A program made the translations under genes and the position numbers. Positions 34,985 to 48,638 of a stretch of DNA of 64,000 bases are shown here, one piece after another (the stretch's first letter is position 1; each line of letters starts with the position of its first letter). The notes beneath the pieces were generated by a model, which searched no databases, was not told the origin of the DNA, and worked only from the letters and a program-made list of their open reading frames with translations. Source of the stretch: CAMPKL01 sp963817465 (GTDB lineage: Bacteria > Acidobacteriota > Terriglobia > Bryobacterales > UBA6623); the NCBI GenBank assembly GCA_963817465.1, contig CAWFOP010000023.1, positions 151,485-215,484 of the forward strand, in the 5' to 3' direction.

Positions 34985-36156
34985 ACCTCGAAGAGATCCA
35001 AGAGCAACTCGAGGCGGCCGATCTGGACGGTTGGCTGCTCTACGATCATCACGGTCGCGACCCCATCGCCTATCGCGTGATGGGGATGGACATGCCGGTG
35101 CACGTCTCGCGGCGCTGGTACTACTGGATTCCCGCGCAGGGCGAACCGGTAAAGCTGGCGAATCGGGTCGAGCCGAAGATGATCGACCAACCGCCGGGGT
35201 CCAAGCGGATGTACTCGCGCTGGCAGGAACAGCGCGAGATCCTAGCCGAAATGCTTTCCGGCGCGAAACGGGTCGCGATGCAGTTCTCGCCCGATTGCAT
35301 GATTCCGGCGATCTCGCTGGTCGACGGCGGGACGATCGACCTGATTCGCGGTCTCGGGATCGACGTGGTCAGCTCGGCGTCGCTGGCGCAGTACTTCGAG
35401 GCGCGTTGGGACGACGACCAGGTGGAGATGCACTTCGAGGCGGGGCGGCGGGTGGACCGCGTGCGGCGCGAAGCGTTCGAGCTGATCGCGACGCGGCTGC
35501 GGCTGGGGTCTCCGGTAAACGAGTACGAGGTGGTCCAATTCATTCTGGGCCGCTTTGGAGAAGAGGGCCTGGTCACCGCTTCAGGACCCGCGGTCTGCGT
35601 CAACCAGAACAGCGGCAACCCGCATTACGGACCGACGGCCGAGGCGCACTCGCCGATCGAGAGGGGCGACTTCGTGCTGATCGACTTGTGGGCGAAGCTC
35701 GACCGGCGGCACTCGGTTTACTACGACGTGACCTGGACCGGCTTCTGCGGCGCGGAACCGCCGTCGGCGATCCAAAACGTGTTCAAAATCGTCACCGAGG
35801 CGCGCGACCTGGCGCTCGAGGCCGTCGACTCAGCGGTTCGCGGCGGGCGCGAGATTCGCGGCTTCGAAGTGGACGATGTGACGCGCGAGCACATTGGCAA
35901 GGCCGGGTTCGCCGACAGCTTCGTTCACCGCACCGGCCACTCGATCGGCGAAGAGGTGCATGGCAACGGCGCCAACCTGGACAATCTCGAGACTCACGAC
36001 GAGCGGCCCTTGATCGCTTGCACTTGCTTCTCGATTGAGCCGGGAGTTTATCTCGACAGTTTCGGCGTGCGCAGCGAGATCGACTGCTTTGTGAGCGATT
36101 CAGGCGCGGAGGCGACGGGAGAAGTGCAGCGGCGGATCGTCCCAATCGTTCCCTGA
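34981..36156 (+). CDS. M24 family Xaa-Pro peptidase
   Basis: A 391-residue metallopeptidase of the pita-bread fold. The metal ligands can be placed as Asp235 (LIDLWAKL), Asp249 (YYDVTW), His320 (HRTGHSIG), Glu353 (SIEPGVYL) and Glu366 (RSEIDCF), matching aminopeptidase P/prolidase order. The N-terminal ~155 residues are the creatinase/prolidase-type domain. There is no signal peptide, so it is cytoplasmic and probably releases N-terminal residues next to proline or splits X-Pro dipeptides. The start ATG overlaps the DUF167 stop. No regulator is adjacent. Confidence 0.92.
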   Translation: MNLEEIQEQLEAADLDGWLLYDHHGRDPIAYRVMGMDMPVHVSRRWYYWIPAQGEPVKLANRVEPKMIDQPPGSKRMYSRWQEQREILAEMLSGAKRVAMQFSPDCMIPAISLVDGGTIDLIRGLGIDVVSSASLAQYFEARWDDDQVEMHFEAGRRVDRVRREAFELIATRLRLGSPVNEYEVVQFILGRFGEEGLVTASGPAVCVNQNSGNPHYGPTAEAHSPIERGDFVLIDLWAKLDRRHSVYYDVTWTGFCGAEPPSAIQNVFKIVTEARDLALEAVDSAVRGGREIRGFEVDDVTREHIGKAGFADSFVHRTGHSIGEEVHGNGANLDNLETHDERPLIACTCFSIEPGVYLDSFGVRSEIDCFVSDSGAEATGEVQRRIVPIVP

Positions 36157-36262
36157 ACACGACCGGACCTAGGGGGTGCTAAGTGCCTTTTCAGACGGGA
36201 ATGAGGTCCGCCATCGCCCGTCGGGGCTAGTGCCGAGGCCCGAAAGCCGGTACGATAAAGGT

Positions 36263-39200
36263 ATGCGGGTTTGCTATCGGCTAGGGCTTGTGTACCTCGC
36301 CGTCGGCGTGCTCGGATGGGCGGCTGACGCGGAGCTGGCGGCGAATGCCAATCTCGCCGCCGACGCAGCGGCTTCCGAATCCTCGGCCTCGAGCGCGGCG
36401 GCTTCCTCGAGCGCGGCGACGTCTTCGACCGACAAGACGCCGCAGGGCGAATCGACGGACGCCTCCGCCGACAAGGACCGCGCGCGCAGCAGCGAACCTC
36501 GAGACGAAAAGGTCAAGTCGACGGTCGGCGAGCAAGACACCGCGCTCGACGAAGTCCAGCAGGCCATTGAGGTTTTCAAGCAGGCGTCGGAACGCTATGG
36601 CGCTCGCGGCGACGGCAATTCGAAGCGCCGGTCGGTTTCGACGGGATCGACGTGGCATGGCCGCGTCTACGAGTACATCCGCAACAACTCGTTTGACGCG
36701 ACGCCTCACGAGGTTGTCCAGAACGGCGGAACGCAGAACGTCCTGCGGCGCAATCAGTTCGGCTTCAGCGTCAGCGGGCCGGTGGTCGTGCCGAAGCTGT
36801 ACAACGGCCGGCGCTCGACGTTTTTCACGTTTTCTTACGAGGGCACGCGCGAAAAAGTGGGACGGTCGTACCTGCGGACGCTGCCGACCGCGCAGCAGCG
36901 CCAGGGCGATTTTTCCGACCTCGTGAACAGCGCGGGCGCGCCGACGACGGTGTTCGACCCGGCCGCGACTCGCGCCAATCCGAACTACGACCCGGCTCAG
37001 GCGGTGTCGACGGGCAACCTCGAATTCGACCGCGAGGCGTTTCCGAACAACCAGGTTCCGGTGACGCAGCAGGATCCGACGTCGCTCGCGATCGCCCAGC
37101 ACTACCCGCTGCCGAACACGAACGTGGGCCCATTCCTGCAGAACAACTTCTACTCGAATCCGCTCGAGCGCAATACGCCCGACGGTTTCATCTCGCGCGT
37201 GGATCACAACCTGTTCGAGCGTCACAAGCTGACCTTCGACATGGCCTTGTCGAAAGGCTTCACGGGCGAGCCGCGCATTTACGACACGATCGCCAACCCC
37301 GGTAATCCCGACCGCGACTTTTTGAATCGCCGGCTGGGCTTGCGCGAGACTTATGCGGTCTCGCCGAACACGGTCTACGAGACTGCATTCCGGGCGACGA
37401 CCGAAACGATCGAGTCCATCGGGTTGCAGAGCGACCGCAACCTGCCCCAAGAGCTTGGCTTACAAGGCGTTACGGGGAGCGTATTTCCGTCGCTGCGCTT
37501 CGCCAATTACTACGGCATGGGCGCCGGGAACGGCGACTTCCGCCGCAACGCTTGGAACACTTACCGGCTTGAGAATTCGCTCTCGGTCCGGCGCGGCAAA
37601 CACAACTGGACCTTGACGAGCGAGATCACCCGCTACCAGCTCAACACGCTCGAGCTCGAATCGCCTTCGGGAGAGTTGCGCTTCAACCAGCAGCTCACCG
37701 GCCTGCCGGGCATCAACAACACCGGCGACTCCTACGCCAGTTATTTGTTGGGCCTGGCTTATCGCGGCGAGGCGACCGACCAGCCGCAGCCGCTCTACTT
37801 GCGGCGCACAACGTTCGATTCGACCGTGCGCGATGAGATCGAGGTTTCGCCGAATCTGACGGTGACCCTCGCGATGACCGTGGCCGCCGCGACGCCGCGG
37901 GTCGAGAAGTACGACCGCCAGTCGACGGTCGATCTGGACGCGATCAACCCGGAGAACGGGCGGCCGGGCGCGCTGGTTTTCGCCGGCCGCGACGGACAGG
38001 GTCGCGCATTCCAGCCTGTGCGCGTGCGGCCGGAGCCGACGGTCGGCGTCTCATGGAGCCCCACGGCGGAGCGCAACACGGTCGTGCGGGCGGCGTTCCG
38101 CCAGTTCTTTAGTAGATATTCCCTTGCGGACCGGATTGTTCGGCGCGCAGGGCTTCAACGCGCGCCGAACGGCCATCTCCGCCAACCAGCAACTGAGCCC
38201 GGCGGTCGTGGTCGAAGACGGCTTCGCGCCGCCGGAGCACGCTTTGCCGGATCTGCGGCCCGAAGCGGCGAACGACACCAACGCCGATCTGATCCCCGAG
38301 ACGAGCGCCCAGCCGCGGTACAACTACCTGACGCTGAATTTCGAGCAGCGCCTGCCCGCCGGGCTCATTCTGCGCGCGGAAAGCCGCTCGTATCGCGGCA
38401 AGAACATGCTCGCCGGAGGGCAGATCGCCGGCTACAACCGCATTCCGCTCGAGGCCCTGGCGTATCGCGACCAACTCAACGACGAGAGCTTCCGGCGGAC
38501 TCTCAGACCTTATCCGCAGTATCAGCAATTCATGGGCGACGGCCAGATTCCCGTCGGCAAGTATCTGTACGACTCAGGGGACTTGAACCTCGAGAAGCGC
38601 ACGGGACAGGGCCTGACTTTCGACTTCGGCTATCGCTACATGCGGCGGATGGACGACTACTCGGGCCCCGGGATTCAGAACCCGTTCGATCGCGCGACGG
38701 CGTGGGCGATCACGCGCGGCAACCGCCCGCATCGCGTTGCGCTCAGCTACATGTACGAGCTGCCGTTCGGCGACGGCAAGGCGCTGCTGAATCACGACGG
38801 CCTGCTCTCGAAGGTTTTCGGCGGCTGGTCGGTGAGCGGCTTCACGAGTTGGTTGAGCGGCGATCCGATCGCGCTCGAGCCGGAATTCAACAACACGGGC
38901 ACAGTGGTCCCCGATCTTCGAGTCAACGCGGTGGAAAGCGTCGACCCCCAGGTCGAAAACCCGACTCCCGGCGCCTGGTTCAACCCGTTGGCGTTCTCGC
39001 ATCCCGATGACTTCACCATCGGAAACGTGCCGCGGACGCACCCGACGTTGCGGAACCCGAGCTGGCAAAACCACGATGTCGCGATCACCAAGCGCGTGCC
39101 GCTGTCGTCGGAGAAGAGCCTCGAGCTGCTGTTCCAGGGCTTCAACTTCGTGAACGGCGCGAACTGGAACGATCCCGACGCTACGATCGGCCCCGACGAT

Positions 39201-39281
39201 GCGCGCAACGTCAACGCCGGCCGCATCATCGGTTCCCGCGGCGGTCGCGTCCTGCAGTTGGGGATGCGCTACAACTTCTAA
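36263..39281 (+). pseudogene. Oar-like TonB-dependent receptor with atypical N-terminus, frameshifted near 38120
   Basis: This is an Oar/CarboxypepD_reg-type outer-membrane receptor of the Acidobacteriota kind: STWHGRVYEYIRNNSFDATP, RRNQFGFSVSGPVV and STFFTFSYEGTRE, then a long barrel ending GRVLQLGMRYNF. The usual N-terminal carboxypeptidase-like domain and plug are missing; instead, a signal peptide is followed by a Ser/Ala/Glu-rich low-complexity linker (about 20-120). The frame is lost after RQFFSRYS at about 38120; a one-base shift restores LRTGLFGAQGFNARRTAIS through to the TAA at 39279-39281. The repaired length is about 1005 residues. Downstream genes encode a VWFA protein and small membrane proteins. 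Ligand unknown. Confidence 0.83.
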
Positions 39282-39289
39282 GCCTTGCG

Positions 39290-40234
39290 ATGAAGCTACT
39301 CGCTCGAGCGTCAGCCTGCGCGCTGCTGGTCGCGGTTGCGTTGACCGCGGAACTGCGCATCCCGTTCTGGGCCTACGGTCCAGACGGCGCGCCGCGGCTG
39401 CATGTGCCGGCGAAGAATCTGAAGGCCTGGGTCAACGACAAGCGGACGCCGATCGCGGGGCTCAAGCGTCCCGGCGATCCGCTGGTTCTGCTGCTCGTGA
39501 TGGACGCCGTGGGCGACCTGAATCGCATCGACGCCGCCCGCCAAGCGCTCGCCGAACACATCAACGGCATGGGCAAGGAGTGGACCGTCGCGCTTCTGCA
39601 AGCTCAGGACGGCCTGCGCGTCGTGCAGGACCCGACGGGCAACCGCCGGCTGCTGATCGAGAAGCTGAATGGTCTCGGCGTCTCGGGGTATCCGGGCCTG
39701 CTCGATTCGGTCAGCGAAGCCGGTGCAATCGCGCATCAGATGATGCAGAAGTCGAAGGTTCGCGTGGCGGTGTTGTTCGTGACGGACGGCGCCATCCGCG
39801 AGTATCGCGGCGACTACACGGCGACGGTGGTGAACCCGAGCGACAGCCGCGACTTGAGCCGCCGGTTCGGCGACCGCGTCATCCAGGAGAAGATCGCGAC
39901 TTTGACTCGCAACTTGCAGGAGCTCACCGCGCCGCTCTTCTTCGTGCACCTCCAAGAGCGCACCGACTCGGGCGACGTCGCTTACCAGAACGGCATCGGG
40001 CAGTTCGCCGCGGCCACCGGCGGCCAGGCTTATTTCGTGAGAGGCGTCGCCGAGGTCGGCTCTCTGATTCACCGCGCGCTGGATACGATCGGACGCGAAT
40101 ACGTCGCGACGCTCGACTCACCGCCAGGCTTGTCCGGCGCGGTGGCTCTGCGGCTGGAGGCGGAAAATTCGGTGCGGCTGGACTACCGCCCGAGCCTCGA
40201 AGTCGTCCAATCGAAAAAGCGCCGGAAGCGCTGA
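39290..40234 (+). CDS. VWFA-related secreted protein
   Basis: A 314-residue protein with a Sec signal (ASACALLVAVALTA) and a von Willebrand A-like Rossmann fold: PLVLLLVMDAVGDLNRIDAAR, WTVALLQAQDGLRVVQ, KVRVAVLFVTDGAIREY and APLFFVHLQERTD. The MIDAS motif is degenerate (DAVGD rather than DxSxS), so metal binding is doubtful. The Acidobacteria-type VWFA-related family carries this plan and is secreted or periplasmic. It starts 8 bp after the Oar-like gene and is probably in its operon. Substrate or partner unknown. Confidence 0.8.
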   Translation: MKLLARASACALLVAVALTAELRIPFWAYGPDGAPRLHVPAKNLKAWVNDKRTPIAGLKRPGDPLVLLLVMDAVGDLNRIDAARQALAEHINGMGKEWTVALLQAQDGLRVVQDPTGNRRLLIEKLNGLGVSGYPGLLDSVSEAGAIAHQMMQKSKVRVAVLFVTDGAIREYRGDYTATVVNPSDSRDLSRRFGDRVIQEKIATLTRNLQELTAPLFFVHLQERTDSGDVAYQNGIGQFAAATGGQAYFVRGVAEVGSLIHRALDTIGREYVATLDSPPGLSGAVALRLEAENSVRLDYRPSLEVVQSKKRRKR

Positions 40235-40285
40235 ACGGCCCTGGGCCCGAGTTTGAGCTAGCATTAACAAGTTAGGCTCCCGTAA

Positions 40286-40711
40286 ATGGCGAATAAGAAA
40301 CAGGATGCGGCTCCCGAGCCGCAGATGCATCCGCCGCAGAAATGGGCCGCGCCCGTGCTGCTGGGCTGGCTCGTGCCCGGCGGGGGGCACTTCTATTTGA
40401 AGCGTTGGAACCACGGCGGAATGATCCTGTTCGCGGTCACGGGCATGTTCTTGTTCGGCTTGATGATGCGCGGCCGCATGTTCGAGCCGCAGTCGGGGGA
40501 CCTGTTCACGACCGTCGTCAACTACGGAGGATACGTCGGCGACCTGGCCAGCGGCGCGCTGTACTTCGTCGCCACCTGGCTGGGGTATCAGCAGCCGATC
40601 CTGCCGTCGGCGGTCGCCGACTACGGCACGAAGTTCCTCGTGTGCGCGGGCCTGCTCAATATCCTTGCGATGGTCGACGCTTACGAGATCTCGGTGGGAG
40701 AGAAGCCCTGA
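40286..40711 (+). CDS. DUF6677 membrane protein
   Basis: A 141-residue membrane protein with the DUF6677 signature near the N-terminus: KWAAPVLLGWLVPGGGHFYLKRWNHGGMILFAV. Two more helices follow, around ETWLGYQQPILPSAV and FLVCAGLLNILAMVDAYEI. A short N-terminal tail (residues 1-18) is cytoplasmic. Its stop overlaps the next small membrane gene (TGATG at 40709-40713), implying coupled translation. The function of the family is not established; members often sit near VWFA-related proteins in Acidobacteriota, as here. Confidence 0.86.
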   Translation: MANKKQDAAPEPQMHPPQKWAAPVLLGWLVPGGGHFYLKRWNHGGMILFAVTGMFLFGLMMRGRMFEPQSGDLFTTVVNYGGYVGDLASGALYFVATWLGYQQPILPSAVADYGTKFLVCAGLLNILAMVDAYEISVGEKP

Positions 40712-40893
40712 TGTTTCTCAACCTTTCCCATCTCGAAGCGGCCTTGCTGTTCGCGTTCTTCACGTCGATCGTGATGGGCGTAGTGGGCCGCGACACCGAC
40801 CGCGATCGGGTGCGCTATGGAGCGTATGTGTTCGGCTGCTTCGCCGTCGCGATCGTCGGCATCGCCTGGGTGATGTATTTCGGCCACCGCTGA
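40711..40893 (+). CDS. Small two-helix membrane protein (60 aa)
   Basis: A 60-residue protein with two membrane helices: LEAALLFAFFTSIVMGVVG and YGAYVFGCFAVAIVGIAWVMYFG, separated by a charged turn (RDTDRDRVR). Its ATG overlaps the DUF6677 stop, so it is translated with it. No family recognised. The two-gene pair may form a small membrane complex. The basic loop suggests a cytoplasmic connection between helices. Confidence 0.75.
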   Translation: MFLNLSHLEAALLFAFFTSIVMGVVGRDTDRDRVRYGAYVFGCFAVAIVGIAWVMYFGHR

Positions 40894-40935
40894 GGCCTGT
40901 CTAAAACACAGGTGTACAATCAGGGGCGATTCTCG

Positions 40936-43985
<3,050 letters not shown>

Positions 43986-43987
<2 letters not shown>

Positions 43988-44024
43988 CACGAAAGGACGA
44001 CACGAAAGGACGACACGAAAGGAC
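43986..44024 (+). repeat. Three tandem 13-bp repeats carrying Shine-Dalgarno sequences
   Basis: Three perfect copies of GACACGAAAGGAC (43986-43998, 43999-44011, 44012-44024) fill the gap between the PSD1 stop (TGA 43985-43987, inside copy 1) and the DUF1501 ATG at 44031. Each contains AAAGGA; the last one lies 7 nt before the ATG, the ideal distance. Extra upstream copies could raise ribosome loading, or may be recent duplications by slippage. Confidence 0.7.
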
Positions 44025-44030
44025 TGAGCG

Positions 44031-45491
<1,461 letters not shown>

Positions 45492-45602
45492 ATTTCCATC
45501 GCCGCTTTCGCCGGTTTCGGCTAGGCCACGGGATAAGAAAATTTCCGGCTTGTCAGCGGTTTAGGGTTGACTCAGTTGCTCAAGCGGGGGTAGCCTGCCG
45601 GC

Positions 45603-47117
45603 ATGCGGGCGTTCGCAGCCGTGTTGGCCGCCGCATCCGCGGCCCTGGCTATGGGGGCCTGTGCGAACCGGATCGCCGAGCAGGGCTACAAGCCCGAGGT
45701 TCCCCGCACTTGGGCGAACGAGGCGCTTGCAGAACTCGAGGTTCCGCTCTCCCATGCCGAGTTCTCGCCCAAGCATGTTCCCGAGGACTATTACTACCAA
45801 CTGCCCGTCAGAAAGATTTGGAAGAGCTATCCGATCTATCGCCCCGACTACGAACCGCCGCACTATCGCGAACAACTCGCGGAGCTGGAACCGGAAATTG
45901 TCTTCGATCCCGCAACGCTCGTTAGCGAGCAAGACTGGATCGACGCGGGGGCCGAGGTATTTCGCGCCCCCATCGAATATGACGGTCCTCTAGTCCGCGC
46001 GCCGAACGTCTTGGACCGCAACTGGTTTGAGGCCCACGGCCTGAAATTCAACGCGGACGGCGTGTTTCCGTATGTCCGCTGGGTCATCCGAGAGAAAGGG
46101 AAACTCGAAATCGGCAACCTGAGTTGTGCGATGTGCCATACGCGCGTCATGTCGGACGGCGCCGCGATAACTGGAGCGCAAGGTAATTTCCCGTTCGATC
46201 GACTCATCGCCGAGTCGATTCGGAGCGGACGAGTTCCTCCGCGGGTGGTCCTATTTCTGTTTCGGCAGTTGGCCGCTACGCCCTGGGCGCCGACTGATTC
46301 GTTTGGAACGCTCACGCCGCAACAGTTGGCCGCGGTTCGCGATGCGATACCTCCAGGAGTTATCCCGCGACAAGGGACGTCGTTCGATGCGCCTGTCCGC
46401 ATCCCGGATTTGATCGGAATCCAAGATCGCAAATATCTCGATGCGACTGGTCTGGTCATCCATCGCGGGATTGGCGACATCATGAGATACGCCGCGCTCA
46501 ATCAGGGGATGGACGTGCTGGCTCGATACGGCGACTTGGTGCCCGATCGCGTGAGCAGCAAGAGACCTCCGCCGGGTAAGGGTGCGTTCCCGGGCAGCAA
46601 AGAGCGCTACAGCGATGAGCAATTGTTCGCACTGGCCAAATACCTTTACTCTCTCGAACCGCCGAACAATCCGAATCCAGTCGACGACCTCGCTCGCCGC
46701 GGAGAAGACGTTTTCGACCAGCAAGGCTGCGCCGGTTGCCACACTCCGCCCCTTTATACGAACAACATGCTCATTGCGGCGCCGGGCTTCGATCCTCCCC
46801 CGGAACACCGCGAGAAGTACGACGTCATGGACGTTGTCATCGGGACCGATCCGCGACTAACCATGAATACGCGACGCGGTACGGGCTACTACAAAGTGCC
46901 GTCGCTCAAGGGCGTCTGGTATCGCGGTCCTTTCGAGCACAACGGTTCGGCGGCGACGCTCGAAGACTGGTTCAACCCGGCTCGTCTCAGCGCAGACTAC
47001 ACGCCGACCGGCTTCGCGGGAACCAACGGACCCCGCTCGGTGCCGGGTCACCCCTTCGGTCTCGATCTGTCCGATGACGACAAGACCGCGCTGATCGCTT
47101 TCCTCAAGACGCTCTAG
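45603..47117 (+). CDS. Two-haem cytochrome c lipoprotein (peroxidase/thiol-oxidase-like)
   Basis: A 504-residue exported protein, probably a lipoprotein (LAMGAC, Cys20). Two c-type haem sites are visible: CAMCH at 175-179 and CAGCH at 376-380. The arrangement resembles the MauG/di-haem peroxidase and related oxidase families (a later KVPSLKGVWYRGPFEHNGSAATLEDW is typical of these C-terminal haem domains). It could oxidise a small periplasmic substrate or pass electrons to peroxide. The gene stands alone, 111 bp after the DUF1501 gene, with a hairpin after its stop. Substrate unknown. Confidence 0.85.
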   Translation: MRAFAAVLAAASAALAMGACANRIAEQGYKPEVPRTWANEALAELEVPLSHAEFSPKHVPEDYYYQLPVRKIWKSYPIYRPDYEPPHYREQLAELEPEIVFDPATLVSEQDWIDAGAEVFRAPIEYDGPLVRAPNVLDRNWFEAHGLKFNADGVFPYVRWVIREKGKLEIGNLSCAMCHTRVMSDGAAITGAQGNFPFDRLIAESIRSGRVPPRVVLFLFRQLAATPWAPTDSFGTLTPQQLAAVRDAIPPGVIPRQGTSFDAPVRIPDLIGIQDRKYLDATGLVIHRGIGDIMRYAALNQGMDVLARYGDLVPDRVSSKRPPPGKGAFPGSKERYSDEQLFALAKYLYSLEPPNNPNPVDDLARRGEDVFDQQGCAGCHTPPLYTNNMLIAAPGFDPPPEHREKYDVMDVVIGTDPRLTMNTRRGTGYYKVPSLKGVWYRGPFEHNGSAATLEDWFNPARLSADYTPTGFAGTNGPRSVPGHPFGLDLSDDDKTALIAFLKTL

Positions 47118-47174
47118 ACCGAGAAGGCCAAAATCGGCCTGCCGTCCCGGCCGCATTCCGCATTCGTACACGGC

Positions 47175-47194
47175 GCCGCCGCTTTGCCGGCGGC
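47175..47194. terminator. Candidate bidirectional terminator
   Basis: GCCGCCG (47175-47181) and CGGCGGC (47188-47194) form a 7-bp G+C stem with a 6-nt CTTTGC loop, between the ends of the cytochrome gene (plus, ends 47117) and csrA (minus, ends 47207). It lacks a long U-tract on either strand, so its strength is uncertain. Confidence 0.4.
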
Positions 47195-47206
47195 GGCTGC
47201 GGCCGG

Positions 47207-47452
47207 CTACAGGCGGGAGCGCCGTGAACCGCTGCGGAGTCGTTCGGCCAAGTCTTCCAGCGCGTTGTCATTGCGCCAGTTCGGGAGCAGCGCCTTGCGG
47301 TTGAGCTCGGCGAGCTCGGTGCGGCGGATGACGATCTCGCGCGGGGCGATGATGCCGACCTTCACCTGTTTGCCGGCGACTTCGAGCACGCGGACCTCGA
47401 TGTCGTCGCCGATCAAGAACGACTCGCCCGCGTGACGCCGCAGTACGAGCAT
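47207..47452 (-). CDS. csrA: Carbon storage regulator CsrA
   Basis: An 81-residue CsrA. The core MLVLRRHAGESFLIGDDIEVRVLEVAGKQVKVGIIAPREIVIRR is the family pattern; Arg at about 44 (RRTEL) is in the RNA-contact region. CsrA dimers bind GGA sites in mRNA 5' leaders to change translation. The C-terminal ~30 residues are longer and more charged than in E. coli CsrA. It lies 4 bp after fliW on the same strand, a common pairing in which FliW sequesters CsrA. In this window there is no flagellar locus, so the regulon is unknown. Confidence 0.93.
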   Translation of the reverse strand: MLVLRRHAGESFLIGDDIEVRVLEVAGKQVKVGIIAPREIVIRRTELAELNRKALLPNWRNDNALEDLAERLRSGSRRSRL

Positions 47453-47456
47453 CCCT

Positions 47457-47876
47457 TTACTCCCACTCGTCTAACGGGTAAACGGCCGGATATTCGCTTT
47501 CGATCTGCAGCACTTGGCGCGCTAGGCGATTATTGGGGTTGATCACGATCGGAGCCGCGAGGTTGCAAGCGGGCGGGTGATCCTGACCCGGAAGGATCAA
47601 AACCGCCAGGCAGATCAGGTCGATCTCCGTCATGGAGTCCTCCATCTCGATCCCGCGGCGATCCTCGGCCGGCAAGCGCAACACGTAGTCGGAGCGCACG
47701 GCGTGCATCGGGATGGCGGGAAGGCTGACCTCCGGAGCGTCGACGCATTGCAGCATCACGATCGGATCGAGGCCGTCGGGACGCAGGATCAAGAAGCGCT
47801 TGACGCCCGCGAGCCCCGGCACGCCGTCGGGGAACGTGATGACGGCGCTCTCGGGGATCTTCTCAGGAATCGTCAT
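47457..47876 (-). CDS. fliW: FliW, CsrA antagonist
   Basis: A 139-residue FliW. Key stretches are IPESAVITFPDGVPGLAGVKRFLIL, LQCVDAPEVSLPAIPMHAVRSDYVL and LICLAVLILPGQDHPPACNLAAPIVINPNNRLARQV, the family's usual barrel-like fold. FliW binds CsrA (and, in flagellates, flagellin) to free target mRNAs. The ATG at 47876 gives the standard N-terminus; an in-frame TTG at 47888 is a weaker alternative. csrA follows 4 bp downstream. The P-loop kinase gene lies 34 bp upstream on the same strand. Confidence 0.9.
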   Translation of the reverse strand: MTIPEKIPESAVITFPDGVPGLAGVKRFLILRPDGLDPIVMLQCVDAPEVSLPAIPMHAVRSDYVLRLPAEDRRGIEMEDSMTEIDLICLAVLILPGQDHPPACNLAAPIVINPNNRLARQVLQIESEYPAVYPLDEWE

Positions 47877-47910
47877 CCGAAGAGCCAATCGGCTGCAGCG
47901 GCGGGTCGGA

Positions 47911-48447
47911 TTAGCCGATCAAGCGCTCAAGCTTACACTCGAGGTCGGCCAGCGAGCCGTCGTTGCAGATCGTTTCGTCGGCCAGCTTGAACGTCGCCAG
48001 CAACTGCTGAGTCGTCGGCTCGGCCGTAGCCAACTCGCGTTCCTCCTGCTCGATGAACTCAGCCAGGGATCGCGGCGTGCGCTCGTCGGCGCGTTCGACG
48101 GTGCGCCGGAAGCGGACTTCTCGCGGGGCGTCGAAATGGATCAGCCTGAAGTCAGGCAGCTCGCGAAGCTCGGCGACTTCCGCCGGGTTGCGAATCGAGT
48201 CGACCACATAGTCGATGCCGGTCTCGAGCCGCTCGCGAACTCGCCGGGCGAGCTCTCCCGCGCCGCCCGCCGCGCGGAGCTCGTTCCCCGTGACCGTCAA
48301 ATTGTCGCGAGTGGCGGGCATCCCGCGGCGGTCGAGCTCGCGGCGAATTTCGTCCGAAAGCGACTCGTAGCGAAATCCGCGGTCTTTGAGCCAACGCGCC
48401 GCCGAAGTCTTGCCGGCGCCATTCGTGCCTGTCAGTCCTAGGATCAT
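47911..48447 (-). CDS. P-loop nucleoside/CoA kinase-like protein
   Basis: A 178-residue small P-loop kinase. Walker A is GTNGAGKT at 7-14 with the preceding strand ILGL. A LID-like region and DIVNP-type patches typical of dephospho-CoA or nucleoside kinases are only partly visible (YVVDSIRNPAEVAELREL; RLIHFDAPREVRFRRTVERAD). There is no signal peptide, so it is cytoplasmic. It could phosphorylate a nucleoside, nucleotide or small metabolite; it is not clearly CoaE. It precedes fliW by about 34 bp on the same strand and may be co-transcribed with csrA-fliW, though a functional link is not evident. Confidence 0.7.
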   Translation of the reverse strand: MILGLTGTNGAGKTSAARWLKDRGFRYESLSDEIRRELDRRGMPATRDNLTVTGNELRAAGGAGELARRVRERLETGIDYVVDSIRNPAEVAELRELPDFRLIHFDAPREVRFRRTVERADERTPRSLAEFIEQEERELATAEPTTQQLLATFKLADETICNDGSLADLECKLERLIG

Positions 48448-48638
48448 CGTTTGCCGGGCCGATCCAACACGATAGCAGCGGCGGGCGGGCGGGTCTCGTC
48501 TGTGATGGGTATGGATTCACCGCACAGGGCCGTGATAGGCTTTCGGGAAGCGAATTCGCCCTACTCCTATCTCGTGTGGGCCGCCGGGACGTCGTGCGGT
48601 CCTTTCTTGTAAGCACTGGATTTCATCCTCAACCCGTT

